Assembly (NCBI RefSeq): GCF_029867415.1
Contig: NC_081186.1
Location: 25,857,915-25,921,914 of the forward strand
Source: Vicia villosa
Taxonomy: Eukaryota > Streptophyta > Magnoliopsida > Fabales > Fabaceae
DNA: 64,000 bases
Reading direction: 5' to 3'
The position numbers and the translations under genes were made by a program. Within the stretch, counting starts at the first letter, position 1. Every line of letters starts with the position of its first letter. A model generated the notes under the pieces. That model did not search any database. It was not told the origin of the DNA and saw only the letters and a program-made list of their open reading frames with translations. Shown here piece by piece: positions 45,269 through 56,755 of the stretch.

Positions 45269-46451
45269 CTACGTTGTTGCAATCTTTACCTCATGCATAA
45301 ATGGCTTATATCGCTTTAAATTTTTCCCATTTACTCTTAGGATCCTTTGATCCTCTGCTAGTTCTTCTATCTCATATGCATTATTTGAAAATGCTTTCAA
45401 AATTTGAAAAGGTCCTTCCCAATGTGGAGACCATTTCCCTAAAGCTTTGTTCTTTTTATCCATAGGTAATATAACTTTCCAAACTAAATCATTTGAAGTA
45501 AAAGTTTTACCTTTGACCTTTTTGTTATATGCCCTCTCTACTCTTTCTTTCTACCTCCTCAGGACTTCTAACTCGCGCAGCCTTTCTTTGTCTAGCTCTG
45601 TCAATTCATTCATCATCATTTCCCAATATAAGTTATATGGGATTTCCCCTTGTTTTTGGATTCATACTGATTGCAAGTAAATTTCGACAGGCAAGACTGC
45701 ATCATGCCCAAACGTTAACTGGAAAGTTGTACTATTCGTTGCTTCTTTAGGAGAGGTGCGGCAAGCCCAAAGTATCTGATTTAATGTCTTATGCCAATTC
45801 TTTGGTTTTGTTCCCACATGCTTCATTATTAAACCAATGATTACTTTGTTTGCTGCTTCGACTTGTCCGTTAGCTTAGGCATAGTAAGGCGTGGACGTAA
45901 GAAACTTGAATCCCATTTCTTTTGAGAATTCCTGCATCTTTCGACCAGTAAATATTGATCCTTGATCTGTTGTTATAGTTAATGGGATTCCAAACCTATA
46001 TAATATTTGTCTTTGAATAAATTCTATGACCGTTTCTTGATCTACATTTATCAAAGGCACTGCTTCGATCCATTTAGTAAAATAGTCGATTCCAACAAGA
46101 ATGTACTTCTGTCCTTTAGATGAAGCAGGCCGAATCTCACCAATTAAATCTAAAGCCCAACCTTTAAATGGCCATGTCTTGATAATTGCGTGGAGCTCAC
46201 TTGCAGGAGCATGTTGAATTCCTGCATGTATTTGACATTCTTGACAACCTTTAGCAAACTCTATACAATCCTTCAGCATGGTGGGCCAATACATTCCATA
46301 TCTGAAGAGAAACCATTTCATTTTATGGCCTGCTTGATGTGCCCCACACGTTCCACTATGAACGTTAGATAATGCCAAGTACGCTTCGTTCTCACCCAAA
46401 CACTTTAATAAAATGCCTTCAGGCATTTTCTTGAATAGCTCGTTTCCCATC
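45269..46451 (-). pseudogene. Integrase of Tat-type element D
   Basis: Continues the pol frame that stops at 56,751 on the other side of element B. From N to C: HHCC zinc-binding module (VHSGTCGAHQAGHKMKW ... CQECQIHA), DDE core with first Asp in WALDLIGEI, second in TTDQGS and Glu in NGQVEAANK, then a GPF-type module (WEGPFQILKAF) and the C-terminus at 45,269. Inactivated by TAA at about 45,877 just before the catalytic Glu block (CAA to TAA) and by another stop near 45,553. Inserts retrotransposon DNA when intact. The GATGG at its start is one copy of the target duplication made by element B. Confidence 0.88.
46447..46451. repeat. Target-site duplication of element B, left copy
   Basis: CCATC, identical to 56,751-56,755. 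Removing element B and one copy restores the pol reading frame of element D across the junction. Confidence 0.9.
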
Positions 46452-48318
46452 TGTAATACGATGGGAGAACTGCATTTTTGAAATGTTGCGGATAGCAAGA
46501 GTCGCCACCGACTTTTATTTTATCCAATTGGAAAGGCTAAAAAAACAGGAAAGACCTTTTTAAAAGACTTGAGTTTAGGGGGTAGGTTATACAAAGGGAA
46601 GGTGTAAGCACCCTTTGTATCCATAGTTATCCATGGGCTCTTAATTGCTTAGCTCACTTGTTTGCTTGAATTGTTTGAAAAGTGTCGTGTGTGATTAGAA
46701 AAGATTTGAATAAGGAATTTAGCTTGTAAAATAAGCGTAGCCTTTTTGAATTGATTTGAAAAAGGGGTGTGAAAAGTATTTTTGATTTGAATTTGAATAG
46801 AGCAAGCATTTAAGAGCACCTACCCTAAGAGTGGATCTTTCTTGTTCTTTAAAACTTTCGTTTGAAAGGGCTATCCATACCATAAAAAGGGTAGGTAGTC
46901 CTTTCATTTGGATGTGTGGGTCATCGAAAGGTCATCGAGAATTATCGTTCGCCATAAGACTATCCATACCATAAAGAGGGTAGGAAGTCTCGGGAAAGGA
47001 TGAAATAGTCATTTAGGCAACCAGTGAGGATACCTTAGCATTCGAAGGGACAATCATCATTTTATCGCAGGCAACCTCGAGGGACAAGATCGTATAAACC
47101 GAAGGCGACATCGAAGGGACTTATGATCTTTGATGATGATAATGAACTGAGGGTAACATTGCTAAGGTATCCTCGTATTCGAAGGACTTAACTATTTTTA
47201 ATCGAAAGGCAGTAATAAGAGGGATTACCTTAAAGGTGTGTGGGTGCAACAATCATGTGATTATATTTAGATATTTTATCTTATAAAGTTAGTGATCTAA
47301 ATTAATTAACAGGCTTATCACTCCCTAAATTACTAACCACGCAGTTAAATAACAATTATAATTTGCGGAAAATAAAATGTGGAAAGTAAAACCCTATGCT
47401 ATTACAAGGCTTCGAGATAGGGGATTACATAGCCAAGAACCCGGGAAAAAGGCATAAAATAAAAATGTGGGAAATTAAAAGGCAGAAATTAAAAGCCCTA
47501 AGCTATTACAAAAAACCTTGGTAAGCCTATACACATTTTCTAGAATTTAAATGGCAAAAATAGATAAATAAAATAAATTAAAGGCATGCGACATACACTA
47601 GAATAAGAGATGAGAAGATCGAGTTGGAAGAAAATAAGGGTTAGAGGTTTTTATGGTGATAGACCCTAAATTTTGAAGGTTAGCCTAATGGGTAAAATAA
47701 ACCTACAGGGTTAAAAACCTAAACGAATGTTAATGGGCAACACCTACCTAAGGTTAAAAACCTAATTTGGCTAAATTAATTAAAATTATAAAAAAAGTTA
47801 ATAAAAATTAAATTAATTAGCCTAAAAATAAAACCCTAACCCTAATTCATGAAAATGGACAACATCTACCTAAGGGAGAAAATTTAATTTGGCTAAATTA
47901 ATTAAAATTATAAAAAAAGGTTAATAAGTCCTAAAATTAAATTAATTAGCCTAAAAATAATTATTAGCCTAAATAATAATTATTAGCCTAAAAATAAAAT
48001 CATAACCCTAATTCATGAAAATGGACAACATCAACCTAAGGGAGAAAATTTAAGGCTTTGATTTTTAATTAAATATTAATAATAAAAGAGGGTTAATTAA
48101 AGGAAAAGAAAAAAGGAAGAAAATAGAACCAAAAGGAAGATGCTAATATTTGATGTGGCAATCCGTGAGGGTGCATCATGAGAAAATAGCCAACAAAGTG
48201 TTTGGCCAAAACAGGGTTAATGGCCAAAGGAAGTACCTGCAAAAAAAGGATATTAATAATAACGTTAATAATAAGAATAATAATATTAATAGTATAATAA
48301 TAATATTAATAGTATAAA

Positions 48319-48355
<37 letters not shown>

Positions 48356-49293
48356 TAAGATAAAAAAAGAATTGGGGTTTAGAAAATTAAATTATGGACA
48401 AAATTACAAATAACCTGATTTGGCCAAATACCAAAAGGTTTTTGGCCAAATACGAATAACCTTGATTTGGCCAAAATCCAAAAGGCTTTTTGGCCAAAAA
48501 AAAACACTTGGGGTACCCCTTGAGGTCAAGAGATAAAGCTCCTTCCACTTGGTCAATCCATAGGAAACCTGTTCATAAACTACTGCAATGTTACGGTTAA
48601 GAAAACAAATGGAAAAATAGAAAAGTGATCAAAATAAAATAAAAAATATATAAAAACCTGATTATAAATCAAATAAAATAAGATAACGAAGCTACAAATT
48701 TTTTGAGATTTTTTCGAAAATATGAAAATATAACATAAATCAAATAAAATAGAAAAACGAGGAATTTGCGATTTTGAGCTTATGAAAAAAATTGGAGCAA
48801 ATCGAAACAGTAGTTTCAGAATTCGGCTGATATGCTGGAAAATTTATCACTCTGCTGGAACCGGAATTAGAGTGAGAGAAGATTATTCGTAACGATCAGA
48901 AACGATGGTAAAGGGTTTTTTGTGGATGGGTGTAAAATTATGAGAGTTGTTGATTGTTAGTGTATGGGATCGGAGAATTTGGTAGAGGTGAATGCTTAAA
49001 AATAAGGGTTGTTAGTTATTTATAAGAAAACATTAGGTTAAAAGGAAAATGGGCTTGGACCTCACTAAGAGCTTAATTTATTTTATTTTCCTTATTTTGA
49101 ATTATTTAAATGAATAAATCAAAACAATTGAAATAAAATATTTTAAGGGGTGATTGGATTAAAACTGTAGCCCAATAATGAATTTGTTCAATTTGGACTT
49201 TATGCATTGACTCAAAATTTCCCAACTTTTACCAGCCACAATTTTCTCAATTTTTATTATTTGAGAATAATTTTGAATTTTTTGGGAAGCTTA
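46452..49293 (-). repeat. 3' LTR of element B
   Basis: 2.84 kb, outer end TGTAATACGATGGG (plus reading). Contains the conserved hairpin (46,589-46,620), the GAGTCGCCA motif (46,499-46,507), AT-rich ATTAGCCTAAAAATAATT tracts (47,750-48,010), an (AAT)n microsatellite and TTTGGCCAAATACCAAAAGG duplications (48,418-48,500). The inner end is degenerate (GGGAAGCTTA in place of GGGTATGACA). Confidence 0.75.
48261..48356. repeat. ATA/AAT microsatellite
   Basis: Imperfect (AAT)n, with an uninterrupted run of about 12 units at 48,319-48,354. Confidence 0.9.
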
Positions 49294-49326
49294 GGATGTC
49301 CTCTTCAATTATTTTCGCACTTGAAG

Positions 49327-49625
49327 ATTTTCCATTGTTGTGACTCAATTGTCGTGACTCCATCGTCGTGACTCCATTGTCGTGACTCCATCGTCGTGAC
49401 TCCATTGTCGTGACTCAATTGTCGTGACTCAATAGTCGTGAATCCATTGTCGTGACTTAATTGTTGTGACTCAATTGTCGTTGTCGTGACTCCATTGTCG
49501 TGACTCAATTGTCGTGAATCCATTGTCGTGACTTAATTGTTGTGACTCAATTGTCGTTGTCGTGACTCCATTGTCGTGACTCCCTTGTCGTGACTCAATT
49601 GTCGTGACTCCATCATCGTGACTCT
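49327..49625 (-). repeat. 14-bp tandem repeat array in the 3' UTR of element B
   Basis: TGTCGTGACTCMAT repeated about 20 times with point variants, including a higher-order duplication (49,420-49,490 and 49,490-49,560). Confidence 0.9.
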
Positions 49626-49675
49626 ATGGTATTTTTTGAATTGAGTGTCATGATTAATTATGTCTCTTTCTTTGA

Positions 49676-50210
49676 TCGTGTCAGCACCGTCCGAGGTGGC
49701 AGAAATAGATCTTTGAGGTTGATCGTGTCAGCACCGTCTGAGGTGGCAGAATTAGATCTTGGAATGATGATCGTGTCTACACCGTTCATTATGATAGAAT
49801 TATATCTTTGAATGTTAATCGTGTCAGTACCGTTCGTGGTGCCCGAATTAGATCTTTGAATGTCGATCGTGTTAGTATCGTTTGTAGTAAACTGATTTAG
49901 ATCTTGTATTGTCAATCGTCTCAGCACCGTGTGTAGTAATCGATTTAGATCTTGGAATGTCGATCGTCTCAGCACCGTGTGTAGTAACTGATTTAGATCT
50001 TGTATTGTCGATCGTCTCAGCACTGTGTGTAGTAACTAATTTAGATCTTATAATGTCGATCGTCTTAGCACCGTGTATAGTAACCGATTTAGATCTTAAG
50101 AAAATGATCGTCTCCACCGTTTGTGATGATAGATTTAGATCTTGTAATGTCGATCGTCTCAGCACCTTGTGTAGCAACTGATTTAGATCTTGGAAAGATG
50201 ATCGTGTACG
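49676..50210 (-). repeat. 48-bp tandem repeat array, about 11 copies
   Basis: Unit begins GATCGTSTCAGCACCGTGTG and contains TTTAGATCTT. Because 48 is divisible by three, long frames of 16-residue repeats open on both strands; these are artefacts. The left units are more diverged than the right ones. Confidence 0.9.
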
Positions 50211-50229
50211 AATGGTCTTTGCAGATGCC

Positions 50230-50540
50230 ATTCAGTGAGTTTGATAAGACTTTGTCGGAGACGGGCTTGCGGATGCCGTCTGAAAAAGATATTTGTCCAA
50301 AGTCTAGAGGGTGATGCTTTCAAAATAGGCACCTGATAGGAATTTTCAGAATGTCCAGGGTTTGAGGTTCCGGAATGTATATCTACTATGAATGTTTCCG
50401 AAGTCTGGGGGTCAAGCTTCCAGAATGTGCTTCTGATTGGAATTTTTAGAATGTCTGGGGTTTGAGCTTCCGGAATGTATATCTAATTGGAATGTTTCAG
50501 AAGTCTGGGGGTCAAGCTTCCAAAATGTTCATCTGATAGA
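50230..50540 (-). repeat. Diverged tandem repeat of about 55 bp
   Basis: Alternating AATGTCTGGGGTTTGAGCTT and AAGTCTGGGGGTCAAGCTTC units, about four copies, followed by non-repetitive 3' UTR. Confidence 0.7.
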
Positions 50541-52589
50541 GATTGATTTGTTGATGGTATTTGTCTGACCGGTTGGTCGACCTGAAAGGCAAAGTCAGTT
50601 TTTATGCAATGTCATGATGTATGTATTATGTGATTCAAAATAAATGAGAAACTTGCATGTTATGTATGAATTTATTATGAGGTATTGTATGCAATGTATG
50701 AATATGTTTTCGATATATGATGTATGAACATGATTTATGCTATCTGGAGTATATTAGTGATTTTTCTTGATTGAGAAAATAAATCTCTATATCAGTTTAA
50801 TTTTGATGTCTGATCTTGTTTTGAAGATGCTCAGCTGGGGATTTATGATTTTTGCTTGGGGATGAGAGCCATTTGAATGATTGATCCTTGATACACCCTG
50901 ACTGGGGATAAGAGAGATGAATAGACCCTGTTGGAGGAGGGATTGAAGATAGCTACTTGAAGATTACTTTGTGGGGATATGATCCTGTGACACTGGCTCT
51001 GTGGGAGGACGTGGATGCCTTGAACATTGCCCCCAGTGGTTATAGTAACTGCCATTCCTGGACTTTTGTTGATTGGGACACACCAATGTGTGTTGGTCGA
51101 AGTGTCAAACCTGCCTTGCACAGCTTTTCCCCAACTAATAGGGACTTTGAAGAGATTCGCCTCGTGAGGACCTTGTGAGGTGTGTACTATGGGTGACATG
51201 CCCCTAGTACTCATAAACTTAGTATAATTCCCCTGACTGATCGGGAAGTAGCTTCAGACCCACTTGGGTGCATGCCCTTAATTGTTTGGCATTTTTGAGA
51301 GATTATTAGAATCTTGACTTAATTGCCCCAGATCGATTGGACAAAGCATGTCATGCCCCTTGTATTCATTGACTTCTAATCAACTTAGTCAGACGTAAGA
51401 GATGTTGATGCTTAAGTGGTTTCGTCTGTCGGGATGACTTTTAGTCATTAGTTGTACCCTATGCAGATTCTTTCTGATGCTAACATTTGAAATTATGTAG
51501 CAGGATATGTTTAATAATGAATTCATGAGATGCAATGCATATGTCTGTCTTGAGTTTTTTTTGAAAAACATTAAAACAAAGGTGTAAAAGCGTTATATTT
51601 GTAAAAAAAAAGATATCAACTCAGTGTTTATGGCAAACCTTAAGGAGTCAGGATACCCTTTTGGCGACAGTATGCTTTCGAACTAACCATGCTTTAGTTA
51701 GGACTTTCAAGGGTTGTAACGTGGCTTGGTTCACGGTTTAAGAAACAAAGGATAATGGCTCAAAGTTTATTTGTACCCATCCCAATCTTCATGATGTTCT
51801 TCGATCCTATGCTCAGTTAACTTTGCATTTAAGTTCTAGCAGAGCTTGAAGTCATAACACTGACATTTGATGATGGTTAAAGCACTGGAAGTTTATTTGA
51901 ACAAACAATCATCCTTTTTTTTGTAATATTTTTGTCGAGGATTTATAGTAACCTCTTTTGGTTTTTTTTTACTTTGTTATCCCTAACTTTTGCCTGAACT
52001 GTTTATTTTGAGATTACAGTAAGCAAGACGATTCGATTTTTGATAAGTCTCCTTCATAGGTTTTGACTTAACAGCTTTTTTCTTTTTGGTGGATATTGAC
52101 TGCCTGACTTAATGGTTGCGGGAACCCATCATTATTTGGTGTAAACAACAACTAGTATGATTGAGTTAATTGAGTAACTACCCTACCCCAGGTTATGATC
52201 AAGGGTTTAATTTGCACGAGAAAAACTTCTACTACTTAGGCTCAAAGGTGTTGACAAGGGACTAACATCCTTATATCTCCACTGTTTAGGAATTGAAACA
52301 ATGCTTGTACATTGTCAGCACAGTTTGTTCAAAAGCATACTGTATAAGGTTACGGTATCATTTTCGGCATCCTCCCTCAAAAGGCATACAGCTTTTAGCA
52401 GGAGTCGAATATCACAAAACATAAATAAAGTAAAGACACAGTTTAAATGAGTGATAGAGAAATGATTTATTCAAGACAAACATATGCAATGCACTAATGA
52501 TGATTATTAAAACAGATAATGTCTATCATGAGTCAAATGTTTAAACAGACAGGAAAGAAAATTGCAAATGAGAGCAAAGCTAATGACCC
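50541..52589 (-). other. Non-coding 3' UTR of element B, pol deleted
   Basis: No pol motif found on either strand. CCCTAACTTTTGCCTGAACT near 51,981 corresponds to the end of pol/3' UTR start in element A (26,197), so the deletion that removed pol lies between about 52,000 and 52,600. Confidence 0.55.
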
Positions 52590-53442
52590 AATAATCCATC
52601 CTTCTAGATATTAGTCAAACTTGTCATGATTAGGCATGGGATCAGTGATCACCATAGGGGTCTTAGGAGGGTTGAATTTTATTTCCCCATCATCGCTCAG
52701 ATCTTGATTCTTATTCTTCAATGTTCAGCAATTGTTAGTTTCAAGTCCAGGACTGTTGGAATGGTATGCGCACCTCGCATTGGGTTGATAGCCAGGAGCG
52801 GAGGTGTTAGGATTCTTAGGAGGGTCCCTCAGAGTAATCAATTCGATCTTCAACAGATGTTGTAATGCTTGAGCCAGTGACATATTTATCTTGGTGAATT
52901 GACGCTTAGGTACGTCTAGCTTTCGGCGTTATTGTAGTGCCGGTGTAAAGATCAGAACTGCCCCAACAGATTGGTTGCATTTATTATAACCTTTTTGGTT
53001 GTGCACAACATCAGTCATATGAGTCTCCTCAGGTGAGTTGAAACCAGTGATTTTGTTATCAATTAAGTTTTGAATCATATGCTTTAATGGTCTACAATCC
53101 TTTGTATCATGACCAGGACTATTTGAATGATAAGCACATCTTGCATGATACTTGTACCCATGAGCAGGATTGGTAGGAAATGATTATGGAGGCAATAGAT
53201 TTATTAAGTTCCGATTGAGCAGTTGTTGCAGAACTTTGAGACAATGGCATGTGCAACAGAGTAGATGATCGCTTAGGTTTGGATTTCCGATTATCTTGAC
53301 TACCTTGATGCCTATGTTGACTCTTCTCCTTCTTGATCAGAAGTGCCTTCAACTCTTCTAGCCTCTTGGCCAAGTTAAGGATCATCTCTTGGAACTGGTT
53401 GTTATGAGCCTGAAGCTTTTTGACTGATTGTTCGAGATCCAT
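52590..53442 (-). pseudogene. Gag relic of element B with two zinc-knuckle-like modules
   Basis: Starts MDLEQSVKKLQAHNNQ at 53,442, a coiled-coil-like N-terminus, followed by a basic KKEKSQHRHQGSQ stretch. After a frame change, 53,170-53,040 encodes YKYHARCAYHSNSPGHDTKD and C, an Ogre-type C-x2-H-x5-H-x4-C module. A second copy (ARCAYHSNSPGLETNNC) follows at about 52,780-52,730 with a stop directly after it. Gag normally forms the particle and binds RNA. Frame breaks make it non-functional. Confidence 0.75.
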
Positions 53443-54605
53443 TTGTGCTTTTATAAACAGCGAGAGAGGATGAGAGACCTATGGCGGGAACCTGTTATGC
53501 AATGTTATGAATGCAGATGCAATGTTTTCAAGGATCTTTAAGGAATTTAGTTTGCGACATTAGAAAATGATTTGGTCGCGTCTTCGTTTGAGGAACTCTG
53601 ATTCTTGGATGTTCTTTTATGGGAATCAAGCTCACCATATCTAGTGGGTCATAGCCTCTGATTCGGGATACTTCTGAATTTGAAGGTACATGGCTAGAGG
53701 AAAATAAATCCTCTTGCCCCTTGGTAGGTACTATGTCTCTGAATTGGAAGACATATGGCTAGAGGAAAATAAATCCTCTTGCCCCTTGATTAGGAATTCA
53801 GTCCTTGATAAGAGCACCTGAAATTATGCGCCCTAAATCCCTAAGATCCTTGAAAGGGTTAGTTAATATGCTATGTCATGATGTCATGATGTCATGATGT
53901 TATGATGTTAAGCAAATGCGATGCATCAGGCAAAGCGTAAGATAGTTAGAACAAGCAAGTCCCACGACAAAACTTGCATGGAAATCAGAGGGTTAGTAGC
54001 ACACACAAGCAAGTCACACAAGTGTCCTTAGGTTTAGAGGCTCGCATGTAGTTCTTAGGTAAATACCCTCCCCACTGAAGTTTAGTTGGTTCAACCTGTC
54101 CTAGATAAAGATCGAGTTCTAGGGAGCTCATATCATTGACCTTTCTCGAAGACACTATTTCAGTTCAGCAATCGAATCACCGATCGAAAACGTCCTGAAA
54201 GTCTAGTCCATATGAGTGTAGCTTCGAGTATCAACCAACTTTAGTCGGAACCAAAGCCAGCCATCTCGCAACTTTCTAATAGGCCAAAGTCAAGTTCAAC
54301 TAGGGTTCTAGGGGTAAATTAGTGCTTAATGACACCACGCAACAGCCAAATGTTTCCTCAAGTCGGATCCCAAGGAACATCAGGACAAACCAAAGTGTCA
54401 CACTAACGATGGCTACCATATCAACCATAGCGGTATACGCCGTACACTCTCCTTGGTCTCATGCCATATACCTAAGGTACACTAGATCCGGGTGTAGGAT
54501 CTTTCACACAAGTAAATACTCAAACAACCCTTTAAATATAAATCAAACAAGATAAACAATTTTAAAGTGATCCTAAACTTTAAGGTAACCCCTCTTTTAT
54601 AAGTA
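53443..54605 (-). other. 5' leader of element B
   Basis: Between gag and PBS. Shows a short ATGTCATG-type tandem run (53,876-53,910) and a near-repeat of AGAGGAAAATAAATCCTCTT at 53,696 and 53,761, itself a hairpin (AGAGGA/TCCTCT). No ORF supported. Confidence 0.5.
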
Positions 54606-54623
54606 TCCCCAGCAGAGTCGTCA
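54606..54623 (-). promoter_or_regulatory. Primer-binding site of element B (tRNA-Arg type)
   Basis: TGACGACTCTGCTGGGGA in sense, 4 nt after the 5' LTR. One base differs from the TGG start expected for a PBS; the remainder fits the 3' end of plant tRNA-Arg(ACG), the primer known for Ogre elements. Confidence 0.8.
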
Positions 54624-54627
54624 GTTC

Positions 54628-56750
54628 TGTAATACGGTGGGAGAACTGACTTTTTGAAATGTTACGGATAGCAAGAGTCGCCACCGACTTTTATTTTATC
54701 CAATTTATTGAAAGGCTAAAAGAACAGAAAAAACCTTTTTAAAAGACTTTGAGTTCGGGGGGTAAGTTATACAAAGGGAAGGTGTAAGCACCCTTTGTAT
54801 CCATGGTTATCCATGGGCTCTTAATTGCTTAGCTCACTTTTATTTTTCAAAATGTTTGAAGTGTAGTGTGTGAATAGGAAAAATATTGTTAAGGACTTTA
54901 GCTTGTAAATAAGTGTAGCCTTGTTTTTGAAAGTATTTGAAAAGATAGTGTGAAAAAAGATTTTTGAATTTAAATCAGAGCAAGCAATTAGTAGCAACTA
55001 CCCTAATTTTAAGATTTATGTTCTTTAAGCTTTTCAATTTGAAAGGGCTATCCATACCATAAGAGGGTAGGAAGTCATTTCATTGGATGTTGAAGGGTCA
55101 TCGAGAAATATCGTTCGCCATAAAACTGTCCCTACCATGTAGAGGTAGGTACTCTTTAGGGAAGGATATAATAGTCATTAATCTTTTTTAGGCAACAGGA
55201 GAGGATACCTTAGCAATTGGGACAATCACCATTTACCGAGGCAACTTCGAGGGACAAAATCATTTACTGTTAAGGCAACTTCAAAGGGACTATGATCTTA
55301 TGATGATGAACTGAGAGTAACATTTGTTTTGCTTAGGTATCCTCGTATTCAAGGGACTTGACTATTTTAGAATTATAATTAAAAGACAACAGGCAACAAG
55401 GCAACAAGAGAGGTTACCCCAAAGGTGTGTGTATGGCACAATCATGTGGTTCAATTCGAATATTTATCTTATAGATAAGTGGGCTAATTCATTTTAACAA
55501 GGCTTGCACTCCCTAGGATTACTAACCACGCAGAAAAAATAAAGGCAGAATTAAAAGTTCCTACGCTATTACAATAAACACCTGTGGGCAGAAAAATAAA
55601 GGCAGGAAAATAAAATCCTAAATCTATTACAATAAACACCTGCAGAGGCAAAATAATAGAAACCCTAAGTTATTACAAGGCTTTGGGGCAGATACAAAAA
55701 TTATGCAAATGAATAAAGTAAACATAATAAAAGGCAAACCCCGAATGGGGAACAAGTTAACCATAGTTAATAGAATAAATAAGGCAAGGCAAAAAGGGGA
55801 ATGAAAATAAAAAGGCAAAAAATAAAGGAAAATTAAAAGGTTTTTTAAAACAATAGGACGAACCCTGATTTTAAAATATTTTTATAATAAAAAGGGTTAG
55901 TAAAAACAGTGATTAATAGTCATGATGAAAAATAGTTAGCCAAAAATAAAATCAGGGTTTGAAAACCTAAAAATAATTAATTAACCTAAAATTAAATTAA
56001 ATTAGCCTAAAAATAATTATTAGCCTAAAAATAAATTAATTAGCCTAAAATAATTATTAGCCTAAAAGTAAATTAGTTAGCCTAAAAATAAATTAATTAG
56101 CCTAAAAATAATTATTAGCCTAAAAATAATTATTAGCCTAAAAATAGTTATTAGTCTAAAAATAAAGAATGTGATAAAATCCTAACTCTAATTCATGAAA
56201 ATGGACAACATCTACCTATTATATATATTTTAGGGTTAATGGTTAAAACAAAGATTTTACCAAGGTTTTCAAGGGCAATGAAGCAAACAAATAAGTGTAA
56301 GGAAGAATTGACACCTGCTCCCCTTTCACCAAAGGAGGTACCTTGATTTGGCCAAATACCAAAAGGTTTTTGGCCAAATATGAATAACCTTGATTTGGCC
56401 AAATACCAAAAGGTTTTTAGCCAAAAAAGCAATTGGGGTACCATCCACTTGGTCAATCCATAGAAAATCCGAGACTTTGTACTTGCAAGCCTTACCTCCT
56501 TACCAATTGTGCTATATTATTTGTTTGAAATAAAAGCCAATTGAAAGTGTATGAAGCATGGGAAAACATTTTGCTATTTATTAAAATATAAATAATTTAA
56601 GAGTAAATTATTATATTTTAAAATAGACTTTAAATCGAATATTTATAAAATTCAAGACGTCAATGTGAATGACCTCAAAATTTTATAAAAAATCCAATTT
56701 TGAAATTATTTGAATATTTGAATATGGTGGGCAAATTTTGGGGTATGACA
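54628..56750 (-). repeat. 5' LTR of element B
   Basis: 2,123 bp, TGTCATACCCCAAAATTTGC at the sense start and GTATTACA at the end. Contains a tRNA-like cassette (56,514-56,469), TTGGCCAAATACCAAAAGG duplications, an ATTAGCCTAAAAATAATT tract (55,975-56,165), the conserved hairpin (54,769-54,800) and GAGTCGCCA (54,675-54,683 in plus reading). Confidence 0.88.
56465..56516 (-). repeat. tRNA-like cassette in the 5' LTR of element B
   Basis: A-box-like TAGCACAATTGGTA (56,514-56,501) and a degenerate B-box GTCTCGGA (56,476-56,469), sense orientation. Weaker than the cassettes in LTR A. Confidence 0.35.
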
Positions 56751-56755
56751 CCATC
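56751..56755. repeat. Target-site duplication of element B, right copy
   Basis: CCATC, matching 46,447-46,451. Confidence 0.9.

Larger units (their letters stand above)
46452..56750 (-). mobile_element. Ogre/Tat-type element B, pol-deleted, inserted in the integrase of element D
   Basis: In sense (minus) order: 5' LTR 56,750-54,628, PBS 54,623-54,606, leader, gag relic (53,442-52,590), non-coding 3' UTR with three tandem arrays (50,540-49,327), PPT-like tract, 3' LTR 49,293-46,452. LTR ends are TGTCATACCC and GTATTACA. A 5-bp CCATC flanks it on both sides, so it came in as one insertion. No protease, RT or integrase survives. The two LTRs are only about 75-80% alike by eye, far less than expected for one insertion. 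Confidence 0.88.

Noticed and set aside
49658..50314. Long frames on both strands with 16-residue repeats
   Set aside because: A product of a 48-bp tandem repeat without stops; no start context, no known domain, and both strands open equally.
50843..51214. 123-residue minus-strand frame
   Set aside because: No domain, lies in the pol-deleted 3' UTR of element B, and composition is that of the repeat-rich flank.
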